64,000 bases of DNA from Rhodococcus xishaensis. Its GTDB lineage: Bacteria > Actinomycetota > Actinomycetes > Mycobacteriales > Mycobacteriaceae. The stretch spans positions 1 to 64,000 of the forward strand of contig NZ_RKLO01000007.1 in the NCBI RefSeq assembly GCF_004011825.1. Direction: 5' to 3'. Shown here piece after piece: positions 8,571-18,318 of this stretch. Position numbers and translations under genes: made by a program. Positions within the stretch are counted from its first letter, which is position 1; every line of letters starts with the position of its first letter. The notes under the pieces were generated by a model, which saw only the letters and a list, made by a program, of their open reading frames with translations, was not told the DNA's origin and ran no database searches.

Positions 8571-9686
8571 TCAGCGCGGCGGGCCCTCCTGCAGCACCAG
8601 CGAAGCGGAGCGTGGTCGGCCCGTGGCGTCGATCCACCGCAGGTCCACCGGGTCGCCGGGATGCAGCGCGATCATCCGGGTCGTCAGGTCCGACGCCGAC
8701 CGGATCGAGATCCCGTCGAACTCGACGATGACGTCGCCGCGGACGAGCCCGACGCCCTCGGCGGGGCCGCGGAAACTGACGTGAATCACCTCGGCACCGG
8801 ACCGTGTCCCCGATCGCACGTCCCGGTGGTCGGCGACCGTCACCCCGAGCAGCGGGGTGGGTCCGATATGGACGGTCGGTGACGCTCGACCCGACAACAC
8901 CTCGTCGACCAGGGTCGTTGCGTCGTCGATCGGGATGGCATACGACTTCGGGTCGGGTGACTCCTCGGACCCGGGTTCGACGGCATTGCCGGCGCTGTTG
9001 ATGCCGACGACCTCGCCGAACACGTCGACGAGCGGCCCGCCGGAATCTCCGGGCCGAACATTGGCGTCGACCTCGATGAGGTTCGACAGCTTATTGCGAG
9101 AGTTGTCGGTGGTGTTGCGGGTTGTCACGGTTACCCCGATCCGGGTGACAGAGCCGGTCGCCGATAGTGGGATCCCGCCGCCATCCGCGTTCCCGATCGC
9201 GGTGACCGGATCGCCGACCTCTACCGACCCCGTCGGTGCCAGCACGGCCGGTGGCAGATGCGCGGCCCCGGGCAGTCGCAGCACCGCGAGGTCACGGGAG
9301 CTGTCGTAGCCGACGACCTCGACGGCATACGTGGACCGGTCATACATGCTGGTTGCCGTAATTTCGGTGCCGCCGTCGATGACGTGGTGGTTGGTGAGCA
9401 CGAGTGCGTTGTCGCTGCCGTCGGGGCGCAGCACGATCCCGGTGCCCGCCGTTGTGCCCAGTGCGGTGCGGGCGGTGAGGGTGACGATCGTAGGGACGAC
9501 CCGGCTCGTGAGTTCCTCCGCACGCAGCGGGGTGCGCGGCGGGGGCGCGGGCTCGATGACAGCAGTCGCCGGGGGCGGTGTTGCGTCGAGTGTGCCGTGT
9601 TCGAGAGGAATCGTCGCGAGCGCTAGACCCGCTGCTGTCAGCGCTGCGACCACAGCGCCCGCTCGGGTCATCCCCCCCGCTCGCAT
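8571..9686 (-). CDS. Secreted or membrane-anchored trypsin-like serine protease with PDZ domain
   Basis: This HtrA/DegP-type protein has 371 residues. A hydrophobic signal or anchor segment (about 8-26) is followed by a proline-rich linker and a chymotrypsin-fold domain. The catalytic triad is complete: TNHHVI (His101), SRDLAVL (Asp132) and GDSGGP (Ser215). A C-terminal PDZ domain (about 275-365) contains VGLVRGDVIVEFDG. Such proteins act in extracytoplasmic quality control. An in-frame ATG at 9671 is an alternative start. It precedes no obvious operon partner; rmlC lies upstream on the same strand. Confidence 0.87.
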   Translation of the reverse strand: MRAGGMTRAGAVVAALTAAGLALATIPLEHGTLDATPPPATAVIEPAPPPRTPLRAEELTSRVVPTIVTLTARTALGTTAGTGIVLRPDGSDNALVLTNHHVIDGGTEITATSMYDRSTYAVEVVGYDSSRDLAVLRLPGAAHLPPAVLAPTGSVEVGDPVTAIGNADGGGIPLSATGSVTRIGVTVTTRNTTDNSRNKLSNLIEVDANVRPGDSGGPLVDVFGEVVGINSAGNAVEPGSEESPDPKSYAIPIDDATTLVDEVLSGRASPTVHIGPTPLLGVTVADHRDVRSGTRSGAEVIHVSFRGPAEGVGLVRGDVIVEFDGISIRSASDLTTRMIALHPGDPVDLRWIDATGRPRSASLVLQEGPPR

Positions 9687-9690
9687 CAGC

Positions 9691-10287
9691 TCAGTCGACT
9701 CCCTCCCGGTAGCGGGGGAGCAGGCCGGAGTCGAGTGCCTGCTGGAGGGTCGGCGCGGCGAGGTCCTTGTCGGACAGCCTCCAGTGCAGTGGACGGCCGT
9801 CGCGTCCGACTGCCGGCCAGTCGATGCCGATGTCCGGGTCCAAAGGGCTCACCTCGTGTTCGCGTTCGGGGTTGTAGCCGGTCGAGCACAGGTACATCAC
9901 CGTCGAGTCGTCCTCGAGCGAGAGGAACGCGTGCCCGAGACCCTCGGAGATGAAGATCGCTCGACGGTCGATGTCGTCGAGGAGAACGGAGTCCCATTGC
10001 CCGAACGTCGGGGACCCCGCCCGTAGGTCGACGACGACGTCGAGGACCGTCCCCTTTGCGCATGTGACGTACTTGGCTTGCCCGGGTGGGGCGTCCGCGA
10101 AGTGGATACCGCGCAGCACACCGGCCGCGGACACCGAGCAGTTGGCTTGCTGCAGATCGAGGGTGCGGCCGACCGCGGTCGTAAAGCCGGGCTCCTTGAA
10201 CCATTCGAGGAACACCCCGCGGCGATCGCCCAACTGGCGGGGCGTGATCTCCCACGCCCCCGGAACCTTCAACCCCCGATATTCCAT
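9691..10287 (-). CDS. rmlC: RmlC, dTDP-4-dehydrorhamnose 3,5-epimerase
   Basis: This cupin epimerase is the third step of dTDP-L-rhamnose synthesis; rhamnose forms part of the arabinogalactan linker. MEYRGLKVPGAWEITP is the family N-terminus in actinobacteria, so the ATG at 10287 is chosen (198 residues). GTG codons at 10293 and 10296 are alternatives, and the one at 10293 overlaps the rmlA stop. GVLRGIHFADAPPGQAKYV carries the catalytic His, and VMYLCSTGYNPEREHEVSP closes the active site. It lies downstream of rmlA in a two-gene operon. Confidence 0.93.
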   Translation of the reverse strand: MEYRGLKVPGAWEITPRQLGDRRGVFLEWFKEPGFTTAVGRTLDLQQANCSVSAAGVLRGIHFADAPPGQAKYVTCAKGTVLDVVVDLRAGSPTFGQWDSVLLDDIDRRAIFISEGLGHAFLSLEDDSTVMYLCSTGYNPEREHEVSPLDPDIGIDWPAVGRDGRPLHWRLSDKDLAAPTLQQALDSGLLPRYREGVD

Positions 10288-10289
10288 GG

Positions 10290-11165
10290 TCACCACTCAC
10301 TACCGCGCTCGAGCAGCCCCAGCAGATACGTGCCGTAACCGGACTTGACCAGCGGTTCGGCGCGCTCGCGCAGTTCGTCGTCGGTGATGAACCCGCGCCG
10401 CCAGGCAACCTCCTCGGGCACTCCGATCTTCAGGCCCTGCCGCTCCTCGATGGTGCGCACGAAGTTCGACGCATCGAGCAGCGAGTCGAAGGTGCCGGTG
10501 TCGAGCCACGCCGTACCGCGTGGCAGCACCTCCACCTGCAGCCGGCCGGCCGCGAGGTAGGTGCGGTTGACGTCGGTGATCTCGTACTCGCCGCGCGCCG
10601 ACGGCTTCAGGTCGCGTGCGATCGAGACGACGTCGTTGTCGTAGAAGTACAGCCCCGGCACCGCGTAGTTCGATCGCGGTGCCGCCGGCTTCTCCTCGAG
10701 GGAAATCGCGGTGCCCGCGTCGTCGAATTCGATGACGCCGTACGCGCCGGGATCGGACACCCAATAGCCGAACACCGCGCCGCCCTTGATGTCGTGGAAG
10801 CGACTGAGCGTCGTACCCAGGCCCGGGCCGTAGAAGATGTTGTCGCCCAACACCAATGCAACGGTGTCCGTGCGGATATGGTTGGCGCCCAGCACGAACG
10901 CCTGCGCCAGACCGTCGGGCTCGTGCTGCATCTGGTAACTCAGTGAGATCCCGAACCGCGAGCCGTCCCCGAGCAGGTGGCGGAACTGGTCGGCGTCCCT
11001 CGGTGTCGTGATGACAAGGATGTCGCGGATCCCGGCGAGCATCAGCGTCGACAGCGGGTAGTAGATCATCGGCTTGTCGTAGACAGGCACCAATTGCTTG
11101 CTCACACCCTGCGTGATCGGGTGCAGCCGGCTGCCCGTACCGCCGGCCAGAATGATTCCGCGCAT
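10290..11165 (-). CDS. rmlA: RmlA, glucose-1-phosphate thymidylyltransferase
   Basis: RmlA makes dTDP-glucose, the first step of dTDP-rhamnose synthesis. [18 protein letters not shown] is the canonical N-terminus, so the ATG at 11165 is used rather than the longer frame from 11219 (291 residues, family about 290). Other signatures are [32 protein letters not shown] and [18 protein letters not shown]. It is translationally coupled to rmlC and divergent from rmlB with an 80-bp gap. RmlD is not in the window. Confidence 0.95.
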   Translation of the reverse strand: MRGIILAGGTGSRLHPITQGVSKQLVPVYDKPMIYYPLSTLMLAGIRDILVITTPRDADQFRHLLGDGSRFGISLSYQMQHEPDGLAQAFVLGANHIRTDTVALVLGDNIFYGPGLGTTLSRFHDIKGGAVFGYWVSDPGAYGVIEFDDAGTAISLEEKPAAPRSNYAVPGLYFYDNDVVSIARDLKPSARGEYEITDVNRTYLAAGRLQVEVLPRGTAWLDTGTFDSLLDASNFVRTIEERQGLKIGVPEEVAWRRGFITDDELRERAEPLVKSGYGTYLLGLLERGSEW

Positions 11166-11230
11166 GTAGTGCAGTGTTTCACGGGTTGCTGCAGGAGCGC
11201 GGCGGAGTTCGAAGGGCACCGACGTCGTGA

Positions 11231-12241
<1,011 letters not shown>

Positions 12242-12356
12242 TCCCAGCAGGGGCGTAGGCACCGAACCGGCCATGTCGACGGCCTCGTCGCGGTAGCGTG
12301 ACCAGCAATCGTGTCGGGATCTGTCGCTCGGTCGTCGAACCGGAGGGGGCGCTCGC

Positions 12357-12989
12357 ATGGGGGCCGCATCGCTCAACAGTTCACACCGCAGTGGTCAGAA
12401 CGTGCGCCGGACACTTGTCGTCGCGTCCGCTTTGACGGTGTTGACAGTCGGGTTCATCGGGACAGCTGCCGCCAAACCTGTCGCGGGTGCCCCTACGTGC
12501 TCGCCGGTCCAATTGGAGGGGCTGCTGGCGAACCTCACCGCCGCGGCCGCTCCGGACCTGGTGTTGCCGGTGCCCTGTCAGGACGCGGCCACCATCGGCT
12601 TCGTCGGCCCCGCCGAAGTGCAGGCCGGCGCCATCGGTTCCGCCGGCTCGGCCGGGCTCGGCAGCCTCGCCGTGGCCACCATCGACTGGGGCAGCATCGA
12701 CTGGGGCAATACCGGCCCCGACAACACCGGCTCCTACAACAGGGGGTCGAGCAATACCGGCTCCCACAACGTGGGTTCAGCGAACACCGGTTCGGGCAAC
12801 GTAGGTTCGGCGAACACCGGTTCGGGCAACGTGGGCTCGGCGAACACCGGTTCGGGCAACGTGGGCTCGGCGAACACCGGTTCGGTGAACCTCGGCTCGA
12901 TGAACACCGGGTCGCTCACCTACGGATCGCTCAAGACCGGGATCGGCTCGTTGGCCGCGGGCTCGCTGGGCATCGGCACGCTCAGCTGA
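12357..12989 (+). CDS. Secreted protein with NTGSGNVGSA decapeptide repeats
   Basis: The 210-residue protein has a signal peptide (TLVVASALTVLTVGFIGTAAA, cleaved near residue 40), a linker with two cysteines (about residues 45-80), and a C-terminal half made of N-T-G-S-x-N-x-G-S-x decapeptides (about 115-195). This resembles the Pentapeptide_2 repeats of mycobacterial PPE-MPTR proteins, but there is no PPE or PE domain. Repeats of this kind are expected to form a stacked beta helix (inference). It lies between rmlB and a convergent membrane protein gene. Function unknown. Confidence 0.78.
   Translation: MGAASLNSSHRSGQNVRRTLVVASALTVLTVGFIGTAAAKPVAGAPTCSPVQLEGLLANLTAAAAPDLVLPVPCQDAATIGFVGPAEVQAGAIGSAGSAGLGSLAVATIDWGSIDWGNTGPDNTGSYNRGSSNTGSHNVGSANTGSGNVGSANTGSGNVGSANTGSGNVGSANTGSVNLGSMNTGSLTYGSLKTGIGSLAAGSLGIGTLS
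12774..12893 (+). repeat. Four tandem 30-bp repeats in the decapeptide-repeat gene
   Basis: Units of 30 bp at 12774, 12804, 12834 and 12864 are nearly identical and in frame, each encoding GSANTGSGNV or a close variant. Flanking copies are more diverged. The near identity at third positions suggests recent unit gain, so copy number may vary between strains. Confidence 0.85.
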
Positions 12990-13008
12990 GTGAACAGTGG
13001 CCGAGTGA

Positions 13009-14022
13009 TCAGCGCTGGTAGGCCACGTGCGCGTGCGGCACCCGCGACTGCTCGTGCACCAGCGCGTTCCGCAGGGACCGGGATCCCGCGACCGCTGCGA
13101 TGCTGCCGGCGAACACCTCGCACAGCGTAAACAGCAGGCGTGAAGTCAGCGCGAGCGCGAGCGCCGTCCCGGCGTCGGCGACCGGTGCAAGCGCCGCGAC
13201 GATGACGGCCTCGCGGACGCCTATGCCGGACGGGACGACGAAGACCAGCACGCCCGCGCACATCGCCAGCGAGATCGCGCCGATCGACGCGATCAGCCGG
13301 TCGGTGCCGAAGCCGCCGAACGTCGAGGCGAGCAGCCACAGATGAAAGCCGTAGGCGACCCAGCTGATCGCGCACCAAACCAGTGCCAGCCCGACCTTGT
13401 GCATTGCCAGCGGGCGGTGCAGCGGCGCGCGGCGCAGGAGCTTCAGCGCGAAATTCACGAGCCGGGTCAGCGTCCGAGGGTAGGCACAGACGAGCGCGAT
13501 CGGCGTCACCGCGATCACCGCGACGGCAGCCGGCGTGCCGATCTGGAAGAGTGCAGGCAGCCCCAGCAAGCCCACTATCAGTGCTGACGTCGTGCTCAAA
13601 CCGGCGGTGACGAGCACGGCGATGAATGCGGCCGCCCCGGACACGCCTGCGCGGCGTGCCAGCTCACCCTGCAGCACGAACGCCCAGACGCTTCCCGGCA
13701 GATACTTGCCGAGTTGGCCCACGAGATAACAGCGGGCGGCGTCGAACGCGGGAATCGGATGCTCGAGCGCACCGAGTGCGTGCTGCCAGCCCCGGATCGC
13801 CGCACCCATGCCGAGAAAGATGAACACCGTCGACGCGGCCATCGGCCACCACTGCAGGTCGCGGATCGCCCCGCGCACCTCGGTCCACTGCGACTTCACC
13901 GCGAAAGCGATCGCTACGACGATCGCAACGGTCACCGCGACGCGCAATCCGTTGACCAACAGGCTTCGCCTGTTACTCGGTGGCGCCGATCGACCGGCGA
14001 CGGAATCGGTATCGAACGTCAT
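13009..14022 (-). CDS. Lysylphosphatidylglycerol synthase-like (UPF0104) membrane protein
   Basis: The 337-residue polytopic protein starts at the ATG at 14022, which has a GAGGAG site upstream; the longer frame from 14235 adds an arginine-serine-rich shadow. About eight hydrophobic segments include the family marks LVGQLGKYLPGSVWAFVLQGELARRAG and FVVPSGIGVREAV. Members are the flippase-like part of MprF or stand alone near glycan genes, where a role in lipid-linked sugar transport is often proposed. It is convergent with the repeat protein and precedes sugar-nucleotide genes. Confidence 0.83.
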   Translation of the reverse strand: MTFDTDSVAGRSAPPSNRRSLLVNGLRVAVTVAIVVAIAFAVKSQWTEVRGAIRDLQWWPMAASTVFIFLGMGAAIRGWQHALGALEHPIPAFDAARCYLVGQLGKYLPGSVWAFVLQGELARRAGVSGAAAFIAVLVTAGLSTTSALIVGLLGLPALFQIGTPAAVAVIAVTPIALVCAYPRTLTRLVNFALKLLRRAPLHRPLAMHKVGLALVWCAISWVAYGFHLWLLASTFGGFGTDRLIASIGAISLAMCAGVLVFVVPSGIGVREAVIVAALAPVADAGTALALALTSRLLFTLCEVFAGSIAAVAGSRSLRNALVHEQSRVPHAHVAYQR

Positions 14023-14110
14023 ACGCGTTCGCTCCTCGCGTGATCCGGAGGTGCTTCCCGACCGGGTGCTTATCGACCAATGGCCGGTGCTTCTCGACCA
14101 TAGCAACCAG

Positions 14111-14836
14111 TCAGGCCGTGACCGGGAAGGCGAGCGGCTTCGTGGCGCGCTCACGCCACCACTCGAAAGCCGGTGCGAGAGATGGCGGAACAGCGCCGCC
14201 GCGTGCCCCGGTCGCATACAGTCGCGCGACTGCATCGATGTCAGCGTCCTCGATGCCCGATCGGTTCATCCCGATGCGATTGACGCCCCGCAACGACACC
14301 GGGTTGCCGAACGCTTTCGCGTACGGCGGGACGTCCTTGACGACGACGGTTCCCATGCCGGTCACCACACCGGCCCCGACGACGCGGTGCTGGTGCACCA
14401 CGGTGTGCATGCCGATGTTCGCACCGTCACCGACGCTGACATGTCCCGCGAACGTCGAACGGGCCGCGATCACGCACCGGTCGCCGATGTGCACGTCGTG
14501 TTCCACGGACACCCGGTTCATGACGAAGCATCCGGCGCCGACTGTCGTAGCCCGCTCACTGCCCTGGTGAATCGTCGACAACTCGCGGATCGTCGTGTCT
14601 GGACCGATGACGATGCCGCGGTACGGTGCCTGTTCGCGCCAAGAATTCGGGTGGGTGGCGCCGAGGATTTCCGGGGGCGCACCAACGACCGCGCCCGCGC
14701 CGATCCAGCACCGATCACCAATGGTCAGGGGCCCGGTGAGGACCGCATGAGGGCCGACGGTCACCTCGTCGCCGACGGTGACGCCGTCCCCGATCACCGC
14801 GGTCGGGTGGATGTGACAGTGCTGGCCGATCGACAT
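14111..14836 (-). CDS. LpxA-like UDP-sugar acyltransferase (hexapeptide repeat)
   Basis: The 241-residue left-handed beta-helix protein starts at the ATG at 14836, with GGAAAGGA upstream. Hexapeptide repeats cover residues 8-60 and 75-165. The second half follows E. coli LpxA closely: VEHDVHIGDR has His113 at the position of catalytic His125, AGHVSVGD has His132 (His144), VHQH has His148 (His160), then DVPPYAKAFGNPVSLRGVN and a C-terminal helical part. LpxA normally acylates UDP-GlcNAc for lipid A, which actinobacteria lack. Beside a DegT aminotransferase and a Gfo/Idh dehydrogenase it may acylate a 3-amino sugar nucleotide (inference). Confidence 0.8.
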   Translation of the reverse strand: MSIGQHCHIHPTAVIGDGVTVGDEVTVGPHAVLTGPLTIGDRCWIGAGAVVGAPPEILGATHPNSWREQAPYRGIVIGPDTTIRELSTIHQGSERATTVGAGCFVMNRVSVEHDVHIGDRCVIAARSTFAGHVSVGDGANIGMHTVVHQHRVVGAGVVTGMGTVVVKDVPPYAKAFGNPVSLRGVNRIGMNRSGIEDADIDAVARLYATGARGGAVPPSLAPAFEWWRERATKPLAFPVTA

Positions 14837-14958
14837 GTCCGGTTCGAGTCCTTTCCCGGTGACAGTAGACGATGTTTGGCTACTCTCAGGCAATTGCTTC
14901 CGATCCTCGACGAGGTGTTGTGAACTGAATCTCTGAATCTATCGGGAGGGGGCGTTTG

Positions 14959-16065
14959 GTGATTCCAATCTCGAGCATCGCTTTCGGCGAAGACGTAGAA
15001 CAAGAGGTGTTGGACACACTGCGGTCAGGGGTCGTCGCTCAAGGGCCCAAGGTCGACCGGTTCGAAGACGAGTTCGCGGCACTGGTCGGTGTCCGCAACG
15101 CGGTGGCCGTCAACAACGGCACCGCAGCGCTGAGCGGGGCATTGCAAGTGCTCGACCTTCAGCCCGGAGACGAGGTCCTGACCAGCCCGTTCACGTTCGT
15201 CGCGACGCTCAACTCAATCCTCGATGCCGGCGCTACGGCCCGCTTCGCCGACATCACCGAAGCCGACTTCAACCTCGACCCGGCGGTCACGGCCGAACGG
15301 ATCACCGACCGGACCAAGGTCCTGCTTCCAGTGCATCTGTACGGCCAGACCGCGGACATGGCGTCGCTGATGCCGCTCGCCGACCGGCACGGGCTGTCCG
15401 TCGTCGAGGACGCTTCGCAGGCGCACGGAGCGACGTTCGACGGGCGCGGCGCCGGCAGCTTCGGCATCGGTTGCTTCTCGTTCTATGCGACGAAGAACCT
15501 CACCAGTGCCGAGGGCGGCATGATCACTACCGACGACGACACATTCGCCGACCGCTTGCGGGTACTGCGCAACCAGGGAATGCGCGAGCGCTACTCATAC
15601 GAGATGGCGGGCCACAACTACCGGATGACCGACCTGCAAGCCAGCCTCGCGCTGCCGCAGCTCGCGTCGTACCCGGAGCAGGTCACGGCCCGATGCTGCA
15701 ACGCGGAGGCGTTGCAGGCGGGCTTGAAGGACGTCGCCGGGCTGCGCCTGCCGAGCGTGATGCCGAGCCGCGAGCATGTGTGGCACCAGTTCACGCTTCT
15801 GCTGGACGACGATGCACCCATCGACCGAGACACGCTCGCGGCGCGGCTCGCCGAACGTGGGGTCGGCAGCGGCATCTACTACCCGAAGGCGGTGTACGAC
15901 TACGAGTGCTTCCGCGAGCACCCCCGCGTCGTACTCGAGGACACCCCCGTCGCGACGTCGGTCGCGGCGCGGTGTCTGAGCATTCCCGTCCACGCCCGCC
16001 TGTCGGAGTCGGAGGTAGACCAGATCATCGCCGCGGTGCGTGACGCGATGGGCGCACGGGCATGA
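14959..16065 (+). CDS. DegT/DnrJ/EryC1 family sugar aminotransferase
   Basis: This PLP enzyme of 368 residues transfers an amino group to a keto-sugar nucleotide. The GTG at 14959 is preferred to the TTG at 14956 because GGGAGGGGG then lies at normal distance. It shows VNNGTAALSGAL (52-63), VEDASQAHGA (149-158) and SFYATKNLTSAEGG with the PLP lysine Lys179. Its stop overlaps the start of the Gfo/Idh gene (ATGA), so the two are coupled. The GnnB, WbpE and similar enzymes that make 3-amino sugars have this same pairing. Confidence 0.88.
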   Translation: MIPISSIAFGEDVEQEVLDTLRSGVVAQGPKVDRFEDEFAALVGVRNAVAVNNGTAALSGALQVLDLQPGDEVLTSPFTFVATLNSILDAGATARFADITEADFNLDPAVTAERITDRTKVLLPVHLYGQTADMASLMPLADRHGLSVVEDASQAHGATFDGRGAGSFGIGCFSFYATKNLTSAEGGMITTDDDTFADRLRVLRNQGMRERYSYEMAGHNYRMTDLQASLALPQLASYPEQVTARCCNAEALQAGLKDVAGLRLPSVMPSREHVWHQFTLLLDDDAPIDRDTLAARLAERGVGSGIYYPKAVYDYECFREHPRVVLEDTPVATSVAARCLSIPVHARLSESEVDQIIAAVRDAMGARA

Positions 16066-17021
16066 GCAACCCGAGGATCGCCCTGATCGGCGCCGGCAAG
16101 ATGGGATCGCTGCACGCGCGGGTGCTGGCTCAATCGCCGCTGGCCGACCTCACCCTTGTCGTCGACCCGAGCGAAGAACAGGGCCGGGCGGTGTCCGAGC
16201 GGTGCGGTGCCGAGTGGGCGCCGGACTTCACCGATCTAGCCGGAGTCGACGCCGCCGTGATCGCAGCGGCTACGCCGGCGCACTACGAGCTCACCGGTCG
16301 CGTCCTCGATCTCGGCAAGCCTGTCCTCGTCGAGAAGCCGCTCGCCGCGAGCTACGAACAGAGCCTCGACCTGGTCGAGCGGGCGGCGCGCGCGGACGTG
16401 CCACTGATGTGTGGTCTGCTGGAACGCTTCAACCCGGCGGTGCGTACCGCTCGCGAGTTCGTGGGCAGCGTGTGGCAGGTGACCGGAATGCGTCACTCGC
16501 CGTTCGTTTCTCGCATTCCCACTGGTGTCGGGACCGACCTGCTGATCCACGATCTGGACCTGGCGATCGGGTTCGTCGGCTCGGCACCGGTGCATACCTG
16601 CGCCGAGTTCGGCTACTTCCACCCGGTATCGATCGAGAACCGTGCCGAGGACAGTGCCGACGCAATCATGCGCTTCGAATCTGGTTCCGTGGCAACCATT
16701 TCCGCGAGCAGGATCAGCCAACGCAAGATCCGGCAGCTGTCTCTACTAGAGGCCGAACGCCTCATCGAGATCGACCTGCTGCGCCGTGACATCACCATCT
16801 ACCGGCACGTCGACGAGGACCTCGCGCCCGACGGCGGCGGCTACCACCAGCAGACCATCATCGAGATCCCGACGGTCCGATACGGCGAGGAGCCGCTCGT
16901 GGCGCAGTTCGCCCATTTCGTCGGACTGCTCGACGGTACTGGCGACGTCGTGGCCGAGCGGGCATCGATCCTGCCTGCGCACCGAGCGGTCCACGACGCG
17001 ACGGTGTCGGCTGTCAACTGA
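16062..17021 (+). CDS. Gfo/Idh/MocA family sugar oxidoreductase
   Basis: The 319-residue NAD(P)-dependent dehydrogenase has an N-terminal Rossmann motif IALIGAGKMGSLHARVL (about 5-21) and the family EKP signature in VLVEKPLAASY (about 88-98), with a C-terminal substrate domain. It starts 4 bp inside the end of the aminotransferase gene. An oxidoreductase and aminotransferase together turn UDP-GlcNAc-type sugars into 3-amino derivatives in the GnnA/GnnB and WbpB/WbpE systems. Its stop overlaps the convergent PI-PLC-like gene by 8 bp. Confidence 0.86.
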   Translation: MSNPRIALIGAGKMGSLHARVLAQSPLADLTLVVDPSEEQGRAVSERCGAEWAPDFTDLAGVDAAVIAAATPAHYELTGRVLDLGKPVLVEKPLAASYEQSLDLVERAARADVPLMCGLLERFNPAVRTAREFVGSVWQVTGMRHSPFVSRIPTGVGTDLLIHDLDLAIGFVGSAPVHTCAEFGYFHPVSIENRAEDSADAIMRFESGSVATISASRISQRKIRQLSLLEAERLIEIDLLRRDITIYRHVDEDLAPDGGGYHQQTIIEIPTVRYGEEPLVAQFAHFVGLLDGTGDVVAERASILPAHRAVHDATVSAVN

Positions 17022-18081
17022 AGTTGCGGGCGATGATCGCCTCGACCACCGCGGCACTCGGGAAGTCCATCATCACCACGCCCGTGCGGCCAGTTCCGTT
17101 CTCGCGCAGGTAGTCCTCCGTTCGAGGCACGATTCCGGTGAAGCCCGGGGCGCCCTTGGCGATGCTGATCGGCCACACGCCACGGGCTACCGCTATGAGG
17201 TCCTCTCCACTGGTTGCATTCAGGCCGTTGACGAACATTGTCTCTGCGGGGCCCTGCGCGGCGCGCTCGAACTGTGTACGGACATTCGACCACTTCGTCT
17301 CGATCGCGGCGAGGCTGGGGATTATGTAGTCGTCCTGGATGTCCATGTCGGAGCCGCCCCATCGGGGCCCGTAGACACCGGTGGCCGTGAAGCTCTGCAG
17401 GATGACGACCATGCCGCGGGTCGCGCCGAGGTCCGGGATCCGGCCGTCATAGCCGGCGGGCGGCGTCCACAGGTATTCGGCCAGGAGGTCACGAGTGTCG
17501 GGGTTCTCGTGGATGTACCAGTCCAGCGTGTCCTCGTACGAACGGGTGTTCTCGGTTTCTCTGTACTCCGACGCCATCCTCATGAGCACGGTCTCGCTCG
17601 GATTCTCACGCAGGAAGTCGGTGACAGTTCGTACGACGCCGGTGAAGTTTGCGTGCAGGTACTCGAGTCCGTGGTGGATCGTGAATGCATCCCGGATGTG
17701 CCGGGTGCGGATGTCGAGCACCCGGATTCCGGCGCGAAGCTGGGTGGCCAGGTCGAAATCCTGAGTGGCGCCGATGAATGACGCGCTGAAGGCCATCGTG
17801 TCGTGGGTGCCCGGCAAGGACAGCGTCGTCGGGTTCGACGTGTCGGGAAGGGCAGCCATCCAGTCGGGCGCGAACGTGGTGTCGAGGTCACTCCAACCCA
17901 AGCTGCCCGCGAGAACGTCGCTACTGCCGATGCTCGGGGCCGATGGTCTCGAGGTCGATGCAGCTGCGACAGGAGGCATTGGAATCAGCAGCAGAGGGCT
18001 GGCGGCAAGTGCCCGCAGCACTGCGCGGCGCCCAGGACGGGTTACGTCGGCCACTTGATTGGACTCCCCTCTGCGGGACAT
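17014..18081 (-). CDS. Secreted phosphatidylinositol-specific phospholipase C-like protein
   Basis: The protein has 355 residues. A twin-arginine-like signal (PGRRAVLRALAASPLLLI, about 16-33) leads into a PI-PLC X domain. The two catalytic histidine motifs are SLPGTHDTMA (His93) and TIHHGLE (His136-137), with the metal or phosphate-binding residues of DIRTR between them. The C-terminal GRTGVVMMDFPSAAVVEAI completes the barrel. Bacterial PI-PLC cleaves phosphatidylinositol or GPI anchors; the host's own PI-mannosides are one possible substrate (inference). A GTG at 18051 is an alternative start. Confidence 0.85.
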   Translation of the reverse strand: MSRRGESNQVADVTRPGRRAVLRALAASPLLLIPMPPVAAASTSRPSAPSIGSSDVLAGSLGWSDLDTTFAPDWMAALPDTSNPTTLSLPGTHDTMAFSASFIGATQDFDLATQLRAGIRVLDIRTRHIRDAFTIHHGLEYLHANFTGVVRTVTDFLRENPSETVLMRMASEYRETENTRSYEDTLDWYIHENPDTRDLLAEYLWTPPAGYDGRIPDLGATRGMVVILQSFTATGVYGPRWGGSDMDIQDDYIIPSLAAIETKWSNVRTQFERAAQGPAETMFVNGLNATSGEDLIAVARGVWPISIAKGAPGFTGIVPRTEDYLRENGTGRTGVVMMDFPSAAVVEAIIARNFS

Positions 18082-18318
18082 GCCCGCTTACATCCGCGCT
18101 CCGCCGGAGGGCGATGAGCGCCGAGTATGGCAGGGAATGCGACGCGGAGAGGGGCAATTCGGAAATTTCCGACGGGAAGGTCGGTGATGCGCACCGGCGC
18201 ATCCACGCGGTCCGGTTTCGAAATCAAGAGCCGGCTCACGTAGCTCGGTACCGTAGCTCCCAGGTCACGAGCCGACGGAACGCCGTCGCGGTGGGGATGG
18301 CCGCTGAGGGCAGCCTTG

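Noticed and set aside
12774-12893. CRISPR-like array
   Set aside because: The repeats are coding decapeptide units with no spacers.
14022-14235. Longer start for the UPF0104 protein
   Set aside because: The extra 71 residues are serine-arginine-rich, and a GAGGAG site precedes the ATG at 14022.
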